Notes under the pieces: model-generated | The model's input: only the letters and a program-made list of their open reading frames with translations | What the model was told of the DNA's origin: nothing | Database searches by the model: none | Assembly: GCF_900108335.1 (NCBI RefSeq) | Contig: NZ_FNVT01000002.1 | Coordinates: 799,620-863,619 of the forward strand | Direction: 5' to 3' | Length of the DNA: 64,000 nt | Source of the DNA: Nonomuraea solani | Lineage (GTDB): Bacteria > Actinomycetota > Actinomycetes > Streptosporangiales > Streptosporangiaceae | Made by a program: the position numbers and the translations under genes | Shown here: one piece after another, positions 45,673 to 56,437 of the stretch | Layout of the letters: each line of letters opens with the position of its first letter | Numbering within the stretch: the first letter of the stretch is position 1

Positions 45673-47820
45673 ATGAAGGCTGTGGTGGTCCTCACCGTGC
45701 TCGCGTCCCTCATCGGCGCCCCCGCCCCCGCGCAAGCCTCCCGCGCCGCCCTGGCCCTGGAGGTGCTCTCCAGCCGCCCCGACCAGGTCAGCGGCGGCGA
45801 CGCCCTGATCAGGGTCCGCCAGACCCGTGGTTCGAGACTCAAGGTGCTGCGCAACGGCGAGGACGTCACGGCGGTGTTCCGGCAGACCGAGAACGGGCTC
45901 ACGGGCCTGGTGACCGGCCTGACGCGCGGGGACAACACGATCACGGCGGTGGCGTGGCCGTACCGGGAGAGCCTGAGGTTACGCGACCACCCGATCCAGG
46001 GGCCGATCTTCTCGGGCGCGCACCAGTACCCGTTCCTGTGCAAGACCCAGCGCGCCGGCCTCGGCCCGCCGGCGGTGGACAACCAGGACGGCCAGGGCAT
46101 GCGCGTGAGCGGCGGCTGGAGCAGGGACTGCTTCGCCCCCGTCGTCACCGACCGCCTCTACCGCTCCACGGACGGCACGTTCAAGCCGATGCCCGCGGAG
46201 CGTCCCGCCGACCTGGCCACGACGACCCTGCTCGACGGCCGCGAGGTCGACTTCGTGGTACGGCGGGAGCGCGGCGTGATCAACCGCTTCCTGTACTCGA
46301 TCGCCATGATCGACAACGGCTGGAACGGCCGCGCGATCTACCGTTTCGACGGCGGCGTGGCGATCGGCCACGACCAGGGCACGCTCGGCGGCAGCGCCCT
46401 CGACCCGTACGGCCTGGGCAAGGGCTACGCGATCCTGCACTCCTCCGGCACCCGCACCTCCACCCACTACAACCTGATCCTGGGCGGCGAGACGGCCCTC
46501 ATGGTCAAGGAGCGCTTCATCGAGCAGCACGGCCTGCCGCTGTACACGGTCGGCGTGGGCGCCTCCGGCGGCGCCATCCAGCAGTACGCCTACGCCCAGA
46601 ACCACGGCGACCGGGTGATCGACGCGGCGATCCCACAGTACTCGTATCCGGACATGGCCACCCAGACCATCCACGTGGGCGACTGCGAGCTGCTCGAACG
46701 CTACATGGACCACAACCCCCGCTGGGCGAAATGGGACGACAGAACGGCCCTGATCGGCATGAACGCGGGCGACACCGTGACGAACCCATACACCGGCGCC
46801 CAGGGCTCCGACGAGTGCGTCAACGGCTGGCGCGGCCTGACCCCGCTGGCCATGAACCCGCTCTGGACCTCCAACAACGACCCCGAGTGGCAGCTCATGG
46901 ACCCGCCGGGCGTCAAGGACACCGTCCAGTGGACCCACTGGGACGACCTGTACAAGGTCTACGGCCGGGACGCCGCCGGATACGCCCGCTCGACCTGGGA
47001 CAACGTGGGCGTCCAGTACGGACTCAAGGCCCTGACCACCGGAGCGATCACGCCGGAGGAGTTCCTCGACGTCAACGCCAAGGCGGGCTCGTGGAAGGAG
47101 GCGGCCGACATGGTGCAGGAGGGCTGCCCGTACGTGCCCGCCGCCTGCCCCTCCGACGTCGACCTCTGGAGCGCCCGCAACATGAACCTCGGCGACCCGG
47201 CACCCAGGCGCACGGGAGACCCCGTCGCGATCAGGAACGTGCTGCGCAGCGGCCTGGTGTTCCGGGGCGACATCGACCTGCCGGTCATCGACTGGCGGCA
47301 CTACCTGGAGGACGAGCTGGACATGCACAACGCGCACCAGTCGTTCGCGTCGAGGAAGCGCATGCTGAACCACGACGGCCAGGCCGGCAACCAGGTCATC
47401 TGGTTCACCGACGCCCGCCCCGACGGGCCGATGTTCGACCAGACGCCCGAGGCGCTGCGCGTGATCGACGCGTGGATGGCCAATATCCAGAAATATCCGT
47501 CGCGTGGCGTGGTCGGCAACAAGCCCTCCGACGCCGTCGACCGCTGCTTCGCCACCGACGGCACCCAGATCGCGGCAGGACCCAACGTCTGGGACGGCGT
47601 CCTCGACCGCCGCGCCCCCGGCGCCTGCACCCAGCGTTTCCCGCTCTACTCGACCACCAGGATCGTGGCGGGCGGCCCGATCGAGGGCGGCGTCTACAAG
47701 TGCCGCCTCCAGCCGGTCGACAGGGCCGTCGCACGCGGCCTGTACGGCACCTGGCGGCCCGACCAGAACCAGCTCGCCAGGCTGAAGCAGATCTTCCCTA
47801 CGGGAGTGTGCGACTACTGA
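45673..47820 (+). CDS. Secreted DUF6351 protein, alpha/beta-hydrolase-like
   Basis: The 715-residue exported protein has signal peptide VVVLTVLASLIGAPAPAQA, then an N-terminal beta domain (VLSSRPDQVSGGDALIRV, LKVLRNGEDVT) and a long catalytic-type region. GVGASGGAIQQYAYAQNHGD (Ser about 298) has the form of a nucleophile elbow, so a secreted hydrolase or lyase is likely. Cysteines occur in likely disulfide pairs. The family lacks an assigned reaction. ATG 45673 is chosen at the signal peptide; the frame is open further upstream through a repeat array. It overlaps the convergent exporter gene by 23 bases. Confidence 0.85.
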   Translation: MKAVVVLTVLASLIGAPAPAQASRAALALEVLSSRPDQVSGGDALIRVRQTRGSRLKVLRNGEDVTAVFRQTENGLTGLVTGLTRGDNTITAVAWPYRESLRLRDHPIQGPIFSGAHQYPFLCKTQRAGLGPPAVDNQDGQGMRVSGGWSRDCFAPVVTDRLYRSTDGTFKPMPAERPADLATTTLLDGREVDFVVRRERGVINRFLYSIAMIDNGWNGRAIYRFDGGVAIGHDQGTLGGSALDPYGLGKGYAILHSSGTRTSTHYNLILGGETALMVKERFIEQHGLPLYTVGVGASGGAIQQYAYAQNHGDRVIDAAIPQYSYPDMATQTIHVGDCELLERYMDHNPRWAKWDDRTALIGMNAGDTVTNPYTGAQGSDECVNGWRGLTPLAMNPLWTSNNDPEWQLMDPPGVKDTVQWTHWDDLYKVYGRDAAGYARSTWDNVGVQYGLKALTTGAITPEEFLDVNAKAGSWKEAADMVQEGCPYVPAACPSDVDLWSARNMNLGDPAPRRTGDPVAIRNVLRSGLVFRGDIDLPVIDWRHYLEDELDMHNAHQSFASRKRMLNHDGQAGNQVIWFTDARPDGPMFDQTPEALRVIDAWMANIQKYPSRGVVGNKPSDAVDRCFATDGTQIAAGPNVWDGVLDRRAPGACTQRFPLYSTTRIVAGGPIEGGVYKCRLQPVDRAVARGLYGTWRPDQNQLARLKQIFPTGVCDY

Positions 47821-49042
47821 CGGGAAGTTCGCGCATCGTCCGCATGGGCGAGGTGAACACCCACAGGAACGCCAGGCAGGACCCGGCCGCGGCGACCAGC
47901 AGCGCGTTCCTGACCCCCATCACCTCGCCCAGCACGCCACCGAGCAGCCCGCCGAGCGGCATGGTGCCCCAGACGAGGAAGCGGATGGTGGCGTTCATGC
48001 GGCCGAGCAGCGGCTCGGGCGTGACGGCCTGACGGAAGCTGAGCTGGGTCACGTTGAAGATCACGGCGCCCGCCCCGAAGCAGAACTCGAACAGCGCGAA
48101 CAACGCCAGCCGCCAGTCGGCCTGCACCCACGGCACCACGAACATCAGCGGCGCGGGCAGCCCGATGGCCAGCCAGATCGTCGGCCCCTGCCCGAACCGG
48201 GCGGCCACGCGGCGGTTGACCAGCGCGCCGACGACGCCACCGACCCCGCCCACGGCCAGGAGCAGCCCGATCGTGCCCGCCGGCAGCCCGAGGTCCCTGG
48301 CCAGAAGCAGCAGGATCGCCGGCTGGGCCATGGTGCCGAACAGGTTCGCGGTGCCCGCGCAGCCCGCGATGCGGCGCAGCAGCCGGTGCCCGAACACGAA
48401 CCTGACGCCTTCGGCGATCTCCTTGCCCAGGTGGGAGCCGGCGCGTTCCCGGCGGGGCTCGCGCTTGCGAATGGTCGCCAGGCACAGCGCCGACCAGACA
48501 TATCCGGCCACCGTGACGACGAGCGCGAACGGCGCGGTGAGGAACTGCACCAGGTAACCGCCGACGCTCGGCCCGCCGAGGTGCGCCACCGTGCGCAGGC
48601 CCTCCATCATCGAGTTCCCCTCGACCAGCCGCTCACGCCCGACGAGGTGCGGCAGATAGCTCTGGTACGCCGCGTCGAAGAACACGGTGAACACCCCGAG
48701 CACCAGCGCGACGGCGTACAGCTGGTAGATCGTCAGCACGCCCAGCCACCACGCCACCGGTACGGAGACCAGCGCCAAAGCCCGCGCCCAGTCGGCGACC
48801 ACCATGACCAGGCGCTTGGACAACCGGTCGACGATCGCGCCCGCCGGCAGCCCGATCACCACGAACGCCAGCGTCTGGCAGGCGGTCAGCAGGCCCACCT
48901 GAACGGCGGACGCGCGCAGCGCCGTCACCGCGACCAGGGGCAGGGCCAGGTGGAGGAGCTGGGTGCCGACCTGGCTGGCGCTGTCGGCGAGGAACAGGCC
49001 GCGGAAGTCGCGCTCGCGTAACAAGCTCACCCGCAGCAGCAT
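47798..49042 (-). CDS. MFS transporter (MFS_3, enterobactin-exporter-like)
   Basis: Twelve-span exporter of 414 aa: RDFRGLFLADSASQVGTQLLHLALPLVA at the start, AGAIVDRLSKRLVMVVADWARAL for motif A, and TPEPLLGRMNATIRFLVWGTMPLGGLLGG in the second half, all typical of the EntS/MFS_3 group. Such proteins often export drugs or siderophores. A divergent ArsR-type regulator starts 44 bases away, so it is probably inducible through that protein. Confidence 0.9.
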   Translation of the reverse strand: MLLRVSLLRERDFRGLFLADSASQVGTQLLHLALPLVAVTALRASAVQVGLLTACQTLAFVVIGLPAGAIVDRLSKRLVMVVADWARALALVSVPVAWWLGVLTIYQLYAVALVLGVFTVFFDAAYQSYLPHLVGRERLVEGNSMMEGLRTVAHLGGPSVGGYLVQFLTAPFALVVTVAGYVWSALCLATIRKREPRRERAGSHLGKEIAEGVRFVFGHRLLRRIAGCAGTANLFGTMAQPAILLLLARDLGLPAGTIGLLLAVGGVGGVVGALVNRRVAARFGQGPTIWLAIGLPAPLMFVVPWVQADWRLALFALFEFCFGAGAVIFNVTQLSFRQAVTPEPLLGRMNATIRFLVWGTMPLGGLLGGVLGEVMGVRNALLVAAAGSCLAFLWVFTSPMRTMRELPVSSRTLP

Positions 49043-49086
49043 CGCCTACCGATTGGGAAAAATCAACCAGTTATAGGGTGACCGCC

Positions 49087-49605
49087 ATGGGCACCCATCG
49101 CCGCCCCGCCACCGAGGCCGAGGCCCGCGCGCTCGCCTCCTCCGTACGGCTGCGCATCCTGCGCCTCTGCCTCGACCAGGCGCTCACCAACAAGGAGATC
49201 GCGGGCCGCCTCGACGCGAACCCGGCCACCACGCTGCACCACGTGCGCAAGCTGGTCGAGACCGGCTTCCTGGCCGCCGAGCCGAGCCGTCCAGGCCCGC
49301 GCGGCTCCACCGAGATCCCCTACCGCTCCACCGGCAAGTCCTGGGAGATGGACGTCCGCGAGAGCGGCGTGACCGGCGCCAACGCCGCGATCCTGGACGC
49401 CTTCCTGGAGGAGGTCAGGCTCGCCGGCCTCGAAGAGAGCAACTTCACCCGGCTCGGGCTCCGGCTCACCGCCGGCGAGAGGGCCGAGCTGCGCCGGCGG
49501 CTGCAGGAGGTGTTCGACGACTTCCGTGACCGGCCACAGTCACCTGACGGAGAGGCGTACTCACTCTTCCTGGCCCTGCACCGCGACGTCGGCCGGGACG
49601 CCTGA
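49087..49605 (+). CDS. ArsR-like winged-helix regulator
   Basis: The 172-residue regulator has an N-terminal HTH_20/ArsR-type domain (SSVRLRILRLCLDQALTNKEIAGRLDANPATTLHHVRKL) and wing (FLAAEPSRPGPRGSTEIPYRSTGKSW), then a helical C-terminal part for ligand binding or dimerization. It probably represses the divergent MFS exporter. GTG 49078 is an in-frame alternative start, but TTATAG at 49071-49076 looks like a -10 element, which would place transcription start just before ATG 49087. Confidence 0.85.
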   Translation: MGTHRRPATEAEARALASSVRLRILRLCLDQALTNKEIAGRLDANPATTLHHVRKLVETGFLAAEPSRPGPRGSTEIPYRSTGKSWEMDVRESGVTGANAAILDAFLEEVRLAGLEESNFTRLGLRLTAGERAELRRRLQEVFDDFRDRPQSPDGEAYSLFLALHRDVGRDA

Positions 49606-49635
49606 AAACAGCCGCCCCGGCCGTAGGAAAACCCG

Positions 49636-52143
49636 TCAGCCCAGCTCGACCTCGACCCGCAGCTCGTCACCGTATTCGAGCACGAACTCCTCGACGTTGC
49701 CCGCCGCGCACAGGTCGTCCTGCGCCTGCCGCACGAGCTCGATCTCGGGCGCCCGCACGGTCAGCCGCGAGACCTCGGCCCGCATCGACAGCTTGGCCTC
49801 CGACTTGGCCTTGCGCACCTGCCGCAGCACCTCGGAGGCCAGCGTCAGCACCGCCGGGTGACCGGCACCGCGCTCGGCGGCCGGCCAGGAGGCGCGGTGC
49901 ACCGAGCCCTCGCGCCACCACGACCACACCTCTTCGGTCACGAACGGCAGGAACGGCGCGAACAGCCGCAGCAGCACGCCGAGGGCCTCCCGCAGCGCCG
50001 CGTGCGCCGACGCCGACTCGGGCCCGGACTCGTAGGCGCGGGCCTTGACCAGCTCCAGGTAGTCGTCGCAGAACGCCCAGAAGAAGCGCTCCACGGCCTC
50101 GATCGCCCGGGTGTGGTCGTAGGCGTCGAACGCCTCCGACGTCTCCCGTACGGTGTCGGCCAGGGCCGCCAGCATCGACCGGTCGAGCGGCTCGGTCACC
50201 GCGCCGTCGCTCTCGGCCAGGCCGAGCACGAACTTGGAGGCGTTCAGGATCTTGATGGCCAGCCGCCGGCCGATCTTGAGCTGCCCGACGTCGAAGGTGG
50301 TGTCGACGCCGTAGCGCCCGTTGGCCGCCCAGTAGCGGACCGCGTCGGAGCCGTGCTGCTCCAGCAGGTCGAGCGGGGTGACCACGTTGCCCTTGGACTT
50401 GGACATCTTCTTGCGGTCGGGGTCGAGGATCCACCCGGAGATCGCCACGTCGCTCCACGGCAGCGTGCCGAACTCGTAGTGCGAGCGCACCACGGTCGAG
50501 AACAGCCAGGTGCGGATGATCTCGTGCGCCTGCGGCCGCAGGTCGGAGGGGTAGACGCGCCGGAAGAGGTCGTCGTCGGTCTCCCAGCGGCCCGCGATCT
50601 GCGGTGTCAGCGACGAGGTGGCCCAGGTGTCCATGACGTCGGGGTCGGCCATGAACCCGCCGGGCACGCCGCGCTGCTCCTCGGTGTAGCCGCGCGGCAC
50701 GTCGGAGGACGGGTCGATCGGCAGCGTGTCCTCGGCGGGCAGGATCGGCGCGTCGTGGACGGGCTGCCCCGACTCGTCGATCGGATACCACACCGGGAAC
50801 GGCACGCCGAAGAAACGCTGGCGCGAGATCAGCCAGTCGCTGGTGAGCCCTTCGACCCAGTTGTCGTAGCGCACCCGCATGTGCGGCGGGTGCCAGGCCA
50901 GCTCACCGCCGCGCGCCAGCAGGCGCCGCCGCAGCTCCTCGTCGCGGCCGCCGTTGCGGATGTACCACTGGCGGGTGGTGACGATTTCGAGGGGCTTGTC
51001 GCCCTTCTCGTAGAACTTCACCGTGCGCTGTACGGGCCGGGGCTCGCCTTCGAGGTCACCGGACTCGCGCAGCAGCTCCACGATCCGCTCGCGCGCGCTG
51101 TGCACGGTCTTGCCGGCCAGCTCCTTGTACGGCTCCGCGTCCACGCCCTCCGGCGGCTCGGGCAGCAGCCGCCCGTCCCAGCCGAGGACCGGCCGGGTCG
51201 GCAGGTGCAGCTCCCGCCACCAGGTGACGTCGGTGATGTCGCCGAACGTGCAGATCATCGCGATGCCCGTGCCCTTGTCGGGCTCGGCCAGGCGGTGGGC
51301 CAGCACCGGCACCTCGACGCCGAACAGCGGCGTCAGCACCGATGTGCCGAACAGGTCCTGGTAGCGCTCGTCGTCGGGGTGCGCGACCAGCGCCACGCAC
51401 GCCGGGATCAGCTCGGGCCGGGTCGTCTCGATGTGGACCGGGCCGCGCTCGCCGTAGAAGGAGATCTTGTGGAAGGCGCCGGGCCACTCCCGGTCCTCCA
51501 GCTCGGCCTGGGCCACGGCGGTGCGGAAGGAGACGTCCCAGAGCGTGGGCGCCTCGGACAGGTAGGCCTCGCCGCGCAGCAGGTTGCGCAGGAACGCGCG
51601 CTGCGACACCGTACGGGCCTCGTCGCTGATCGTGGTGTAGAGCATCGACCAGTCCACCGACAGCCCGACGCGCCGCCAGACCTCCTCGAACGCCTGCTCG
51701 TCGAGGGCGGTCAGCTTGTGGCACAGCTCCACGAAATTGCGCCGCGAGATGGAGATCTCACGTTTGCCGGGCTTGTCCGGTGGAACGAACTCCGGGTCGT
51801 ACGGCAGCGACGGATCGCAGCGCACGCCGTAGACGTTCTGCACCCGGCGCTCGGTGGGCAGGCCGTTGTCGTCCCACCCGATGGGGTAGAACACCGCCTT
51901 GCCGATCATGCGCTGGTAGCGCGCCATGATGTCGGTGTGGGTGAAGGAGAAGACGTGACCGACGTGCAGCGAGCCCGACACGGTCGGCGGCGGCGTGTCG
52001 ATGGCGTAGACCTGCTCGCGCGGCTTGGAGCGGTCGAAACGGTAGGTGCCCTCGTCCTCCCAGCGCGCTACCCATACCTGCTCCAAGCCATCGAGAGTCG
52101 GCTTTTCGGGCATGGCGGCATGGCGTAGTCGCTGTTGAGTCAT
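49636..52143 (-). CDS. valS: Valyl-tRNA synthetase
   Basis: Class I aminoacyl-tRNA synthetase of 835 aa. HIGH motif is [11 protein letters not shown], the editing (CP1) domain shows [15 protein letters not shown], and the KMSKS motif is [13 protein letters not shown], followed by the anticodon-binding helical domain. The segment after HIGH reads [15 protein letters not shown]; the usual bacterial type has GxDHAGIATQ there, so this enzyme belongs with the archaeal/rickettsial-like form. The long C-terminal coiled coil of the bacterial type is also absent. It may be the only valS or a second copy. No T-box leader precedes it. Confidence 0.93.
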   Translation of the reverse strand: MTQQRLRHAAMPEKPTLDGLEQVWVARWEDEGTYRFDRSKPREQVYAIDTPPPTVSGSLHVGHVFSFTHTDIMARYQRMIGKAVFYPIGWDDNGLPTERRVQNVYGVRCDPSLPYDPEFVPPDKPGKREISISRRNFVELCHKLTALDEQAFEEVWRRVGLSVDWSMLYTTISDEARTVSQRAFLRNLLRGEAYLSEAPTLWDVSFRTAVAQAELEDREWPGAFHKISFYGERGPVHIETTRPELIPACVALVAHPDDERYQDLFGTSVLTPLFGVEVPVLAHRLAEPDKGTGIAMICTFGDITDVTWWRELHLPTRPVLGWDGRLLPEPPEGVDAEPYKELAGKTVHSARERIVELLRESGDLEGEPRPVQRTVKFYEKGDKPLEIVTTRQWYIRNGGRDEELRRRLLARGGELAWHPPHMRVRYDNWVEGLTSDWLISRQRFFGVPFPVWYPIDESGQPVHDAPILPAEDTLPIDPSSDVPRGYTEEQRGVPGGFMADPDVMDTWATSSLTPQIAGRWETDDDLFRRVYPSDLRPQAHEIIRTWLFSTVVRSHYEFGTLPWSDVAISGWILDPDRKKMSKSKGNVVTPLDLLEQHGSDAVRYWAANGRYGVDTTFDVGQLKIGRRLAIKILNASKFVLGLAESDGAVTEPLDRSMLAALADTVRETSEAFDAYDHTRAIEAVERFFWAFCDDYLELVKARAYESGPESASAHAALREALGVLLRLFAPFLPFVTEEVWSWWREGSVHRASWPAAERGAGHPAVLTLASEVLRQVRKAKSEAKLSMRAEVSRLTVRAPEIELVRQAQDDLCAAGNVEEFVLEYGDELRVEVELG

Positions 52144-52438
52144 GCCTCCATATGGTACGGCTTCGCCGGCCCGGCAAGCGGTAGAGACTAGTGTTCGTTA
52201 CAAAGGGGAAGGGAGATCGGCATGGCGGAGGACAAGCCCGACGTCGCCTGGCGGGTCATAGGCGGCCTGGTCGGCCTGGTGACGGCGTGGGCGGCGCGCA
52301 AGCTGCTCGGGTTCGCCTGGGAGAAGGCGACCGGCAAGGAGCCGCCCGTCGACACGGACTCGCCCGAGGTCAACCTCGGTGAGGCGATCGGCTACGCCGT
52401 CGTCATGGGCGTGGGCATGTCGGTGGCGCAGATCGTGG

Positions 52439-53872
<1,434 letters not shown>

Positions 53873-53891
53873 GCAAGTCCTCCCTATCGGG

Positions 53892-55439
53892 TCACATGTC
53901 AGGAAAGCCGCCCAGCGCACGGCTGACAGCGGCCGCCACCGACTCCGGGCCCGCATGGGGAATGATCGCGGCGATGTGGGAATCGGGCCTGATGAGCCAT
54001 GCCTCATCCGGTCCGGCGCCGAGCCTTTCAGCGAGCGAGCCGGTCCCCTCCATCTCCGCGAGCCCGCGAACGGCGAGCGGCGCCGTAATGACCTTGCCCA
54101 GGACCTGCACAAACAAACTCGAATCGCACATATCGCCCAGTAGGACGAGGAATCCATCGCGGCAGATCTCACGCAACCGGCCACCGGCGATGGGCACGTC
54201 CGGCAGGATCACGCCGGGGGCGGGCACGCACAGCGCCCCCTTCGGCGGCCGGCCGTGGAACGGGCGCGACGGCTCGGGGGTGGTCAGCGGCGAGTCGACG
54301 TACCAGAAGGGCTCGGCGAACCGGCCCGAATCCACCTCCGCGACCCGGCCGCCCGTCAGCACCGCCCGCCGGTGCATGCGCCCCTCCACGGTCTTGGGCG
54401 CGAGGAAGCGCATGGTGGCGGAGGTCACGTCGAGGTTCTCGGCCGCCGCCGCGTGCCGCTCGGCATGGTACGACTCCAGCAGCCCCTCCCCCGCCCACCC
54501 GTTGAGCACGAAGGCCAGCTTCCAGGCCGCGTTCTCGGCGTCCGGCACCCCGGAGTTGAGCCCCCGCGCCCCGAAGGGCGCCACCAGATGGGCGCAGTCG
54601 CCCGCCAGCAGCACCCGCCCGACCCGCATGCGGGAGGCCAGGCGCGAGTGGAACCGGTAGGTGCTGTGCCACAGCAGCTCGTACGGCCGGTCGCCGATGA
54701 TCTGCCGCACCTTGCGCGCGATGTCCGCCTCGGTGGGGATGAAGTCCGGCGCGATCTGCCAGTCGATCCGGAACGTGCCCCCCGGGCAGGGATGGATGAG
54801 CACCTGCCGGCCCGGGTTCCAGACGGGGTCGAAGTAGAAGCGGCGCTCGTTCTCCCAGCCGGGCAGGTCGGCCTTGATGTCGCAGATCAGGAACTGGTCC
54901 TCGAAGGTCTCCCCGCCGAACGTGACCCCGAGCGCCCCGCGCACCACCTGGGCCCTGGCGCCCGCGCAGGCCAGCACGTAGGGCGCGCGCAGCCGCCGCT
55001 GCCCGCAGTGCACCGTGACGCCCGAGTTGTCCTGGATCAGGCCGGTCACCTCGTGCTCCCAGCGCACCTCGATGAGCGGCTGGCCCGCGATGGCCTCGTC
55101 GAGGATCTCCTCGGTGCGGGTCTGCGAGATGTTCACGCAGGCCGGCAGCGGCCCCTCGCGCTCGAACGTCCAGGAGAACAGCTCACGGTCGCGGTGGTAG
55201 GTGCGGGCGGTCGTCCAGGCCAGGCCCTCCTCCGCGATCCTGCCCGCGCCGGCGGCGGCCCAGATGTCGAGCACGTCGCGCTGCTGGCAGATGGACTTCG
55301 ACCCGACGTGCCCCCGCCCCGGGCGCTGGTCCAGCACCAGCACCTGGATGCCCCAGCGGGCCAGCAGCAGCGCGGCGCTCTGCCCGACGGGCCCCGCGCC
55401 GATCACGATGACCTGTGCGCTGTTCGTAGTCGAGTTCAT
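53892..55439 (-). CDS. FAD-dependent aromatic hydroxylase (PheA/TfdB-like monooxygenase)
   Basis: Class A flavoprotein monooxygenase of 515 aa that would hydroxylate a phenolic ring. Motifs are [21 protein letters not shown] (FAD ADP site), [19 protein letters not shown], and [34 protein letters not shown] (second FAD motif). The C-terminal thioredoxin-like domain of the phenol-hydroxylase type is represented by [15 protein letters not shown] to the end. ATG 55439 overlaps the metallo-beta-lactamase gene by four bases, and both lie downstream of paaN. Its exact substrate is unknown; a hydroxyphenylacetate-type compound would suit the neighbours. Confidence 0.88.
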   Translation of the reverse strand: MNSTTNSAQVIVIGAGPVGQSAALLLARWGIQVLVLDQRPGRGHVGSKSICQQRDVLDIWAAAGAGRIAEEGLAWTTARTYHRDRELFSWTFEREGPLPACVNISQTRTEEILDEAIAGQPLIEVRWEHEVTGLIQDNSGVTVHCGQRRLRAPYVLACAGARAQVVRGALGVTFGGETFEDQFLICDIKADLPGWENERRFYFDPVWNPGRQVLIHPCPGGTFRIDWQIAPDFIPTEADIARKVRQIIGDRPYELLWHSTYRFHSRLASRMRVGRVLLAGDCAHLVAPFGARGLNSGVPDAENAAWKLAFVLNGWAGEGLLESYHAERHAAAAENLDVTSATMRFLAPKTVEGRMHRRAVLTGGRVAEVDSGRFAEPFWYVDSPLTTPEPSRPFHGRPPKGALCVPAPGVILPDVPIAGGRLREICRDGFLVLLGDMCDSSLFVQVLGKVITAPLAVRGLAEMEGTGSLAERLGAGPDEAWLIRPDSHIAAIIPHAGPESVAAAVSRALGGFPDM

Positions 55440-56383
55440 GATTGGAGCTCGTCCCACACTTCCCTGTCGCGCTCGGCGGTCCAGATCCGCGGCCGTTCGA
55501 CGCCGTGCAACTCGTCCCAGAGCCGGGAGACGTTGAACGGCAGGCAGTGCTCGAAGATCGGCCAGTGGCCGTAGCGGGGCTCCAGGGTCCGGTGCGTACG
55601 CTCGAACGCCTCCTTCAGCGACCCCGCCGCGCCGACCTCGCGCAGCATCACGGCCAGGAAGTCGCGCGTCTGCCCGATGGCCGCCTCCACGCCCTCCTTG
55701 CCCCTGGCCACCGCGCCCCTGCCGCCGACCAGCGTCCGCGCCCCGAACGAGGCCACCCGGTCGAGCGTCGAGGAGGACCACTCCCGGTGGAAGGCGTCGC
55801 CGGTGTAGAGGGCGGCCTGCGACTCGACCAGGTCACCGGCGAACAGGATGCCCTGCCTCGGCAGCCAGGCCACCAGGTCGCCCTCGGTGTGGCCGCGGCC
55901 GCAGTGTTGCAGCACCAGGTCGCCGCGGTCGCCGCCCAGGTCGATGGTGAACCGGTCGCTGAACGTCGCCGTCGGCCAGGTCAGCCCCGGGATCGACGCC
56001 GGGTCCTGGAACAGGCGCGGCATTCTGGCGTATTCGCTGGCCCAGTCCTGCTCGCCGCGCTCGGCGATCAGCTCGCGGGTCTTCTCGTGCGTCACGATCA
56101 CGTCGGCGCCGAACGCCGAGGCGCCCAGCACCCGGACCGCGTGATAGTGCGACAGCACCAGGTAGCGGACCGGTTTGTCCGTGTGCGCGCGCAGCCGCTC
56201 CAGCCACCGGCGGGCGGCCACGGGCGTGGCGAGCGCCTCGAAGCAGACGACGAAGTCCTCGCCCTCGATCGCGCCGACGTTCGGGTCGCCTTCGGCCGTC
56301 AGCGCGTAGACGCCGTCGGCCAGCACCTCCAGCAACTGCCGTTTCTCACCGAGATCCGCCGACGAGGCGAACGGCTTGGCCAT
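55436..56383 (-). CDS. Metallo-beta-lactamase-fold protein with a reduced metal site
   Basis: The 315-residue MBL-fold protein reads LVLSHYHAVRVLGASAFGAD where active members have HxHxDH, so the Asp and third His are Val and Arg. The later ligands GRGHTEGDLV (His) and LFAGDLVES (Asp) remain, but the usual final GHG reads VGGRGAV. One metal site therefore seems kept and the other lost. It could be a mononuclear hydrolase or lactonase acting on the hydroxylase product. ATG 56383 has GGAGGAGGAG upstream. It lies between paaN and the hydroxylase. Confidence 0.85.
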   Translation of the reverse strand: MAKPFASSADLGEKRQLLEVLADGVYALTAEGDPNVGAIEGEDFVVCFEALATPVAARRWLERLRAHTDKPVRYLVLSHYHAVRVLGASAFGADVIVTHEKTRELIAERGEQDWASEYARMPRLFQDPASIPGLTWPTATFSDRFTIDLGGDRGDLVLQHCGRGHTEGDLVAWLPRQGILFAGDLVESQAALYTGDAFHREWSSSTLDRVASFGARTLVGGRGAVARGKEGVEAAIGQTRDFLAVMLREVGAAGSLKEAFERTHRTLEPRYGHWPIFEHCLPFNVSRLWDELHGVERPRIWTAERDREVWDELQS

Positions 56384-56437
56384 CGCTCCTCCTCCCGCAC
56401 AGGCGTCGTCAAGGCCCATTCCCAGAGGCGCGGCGTG

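Noticed and set aside
44396..45676. Long rightward frame rich in His, Asp and Gln opposite the AI-2E-type gene
   Set aside because: The composition is the complement of membrane-protein codons; the leftward frame has clear family signatures and better codon use.
52144..52221. T-box leader for valS
   Set aside because: Only 78 bases separate valS from the divergent DUF4235 gene, too short, and no T-box sequence is visible.
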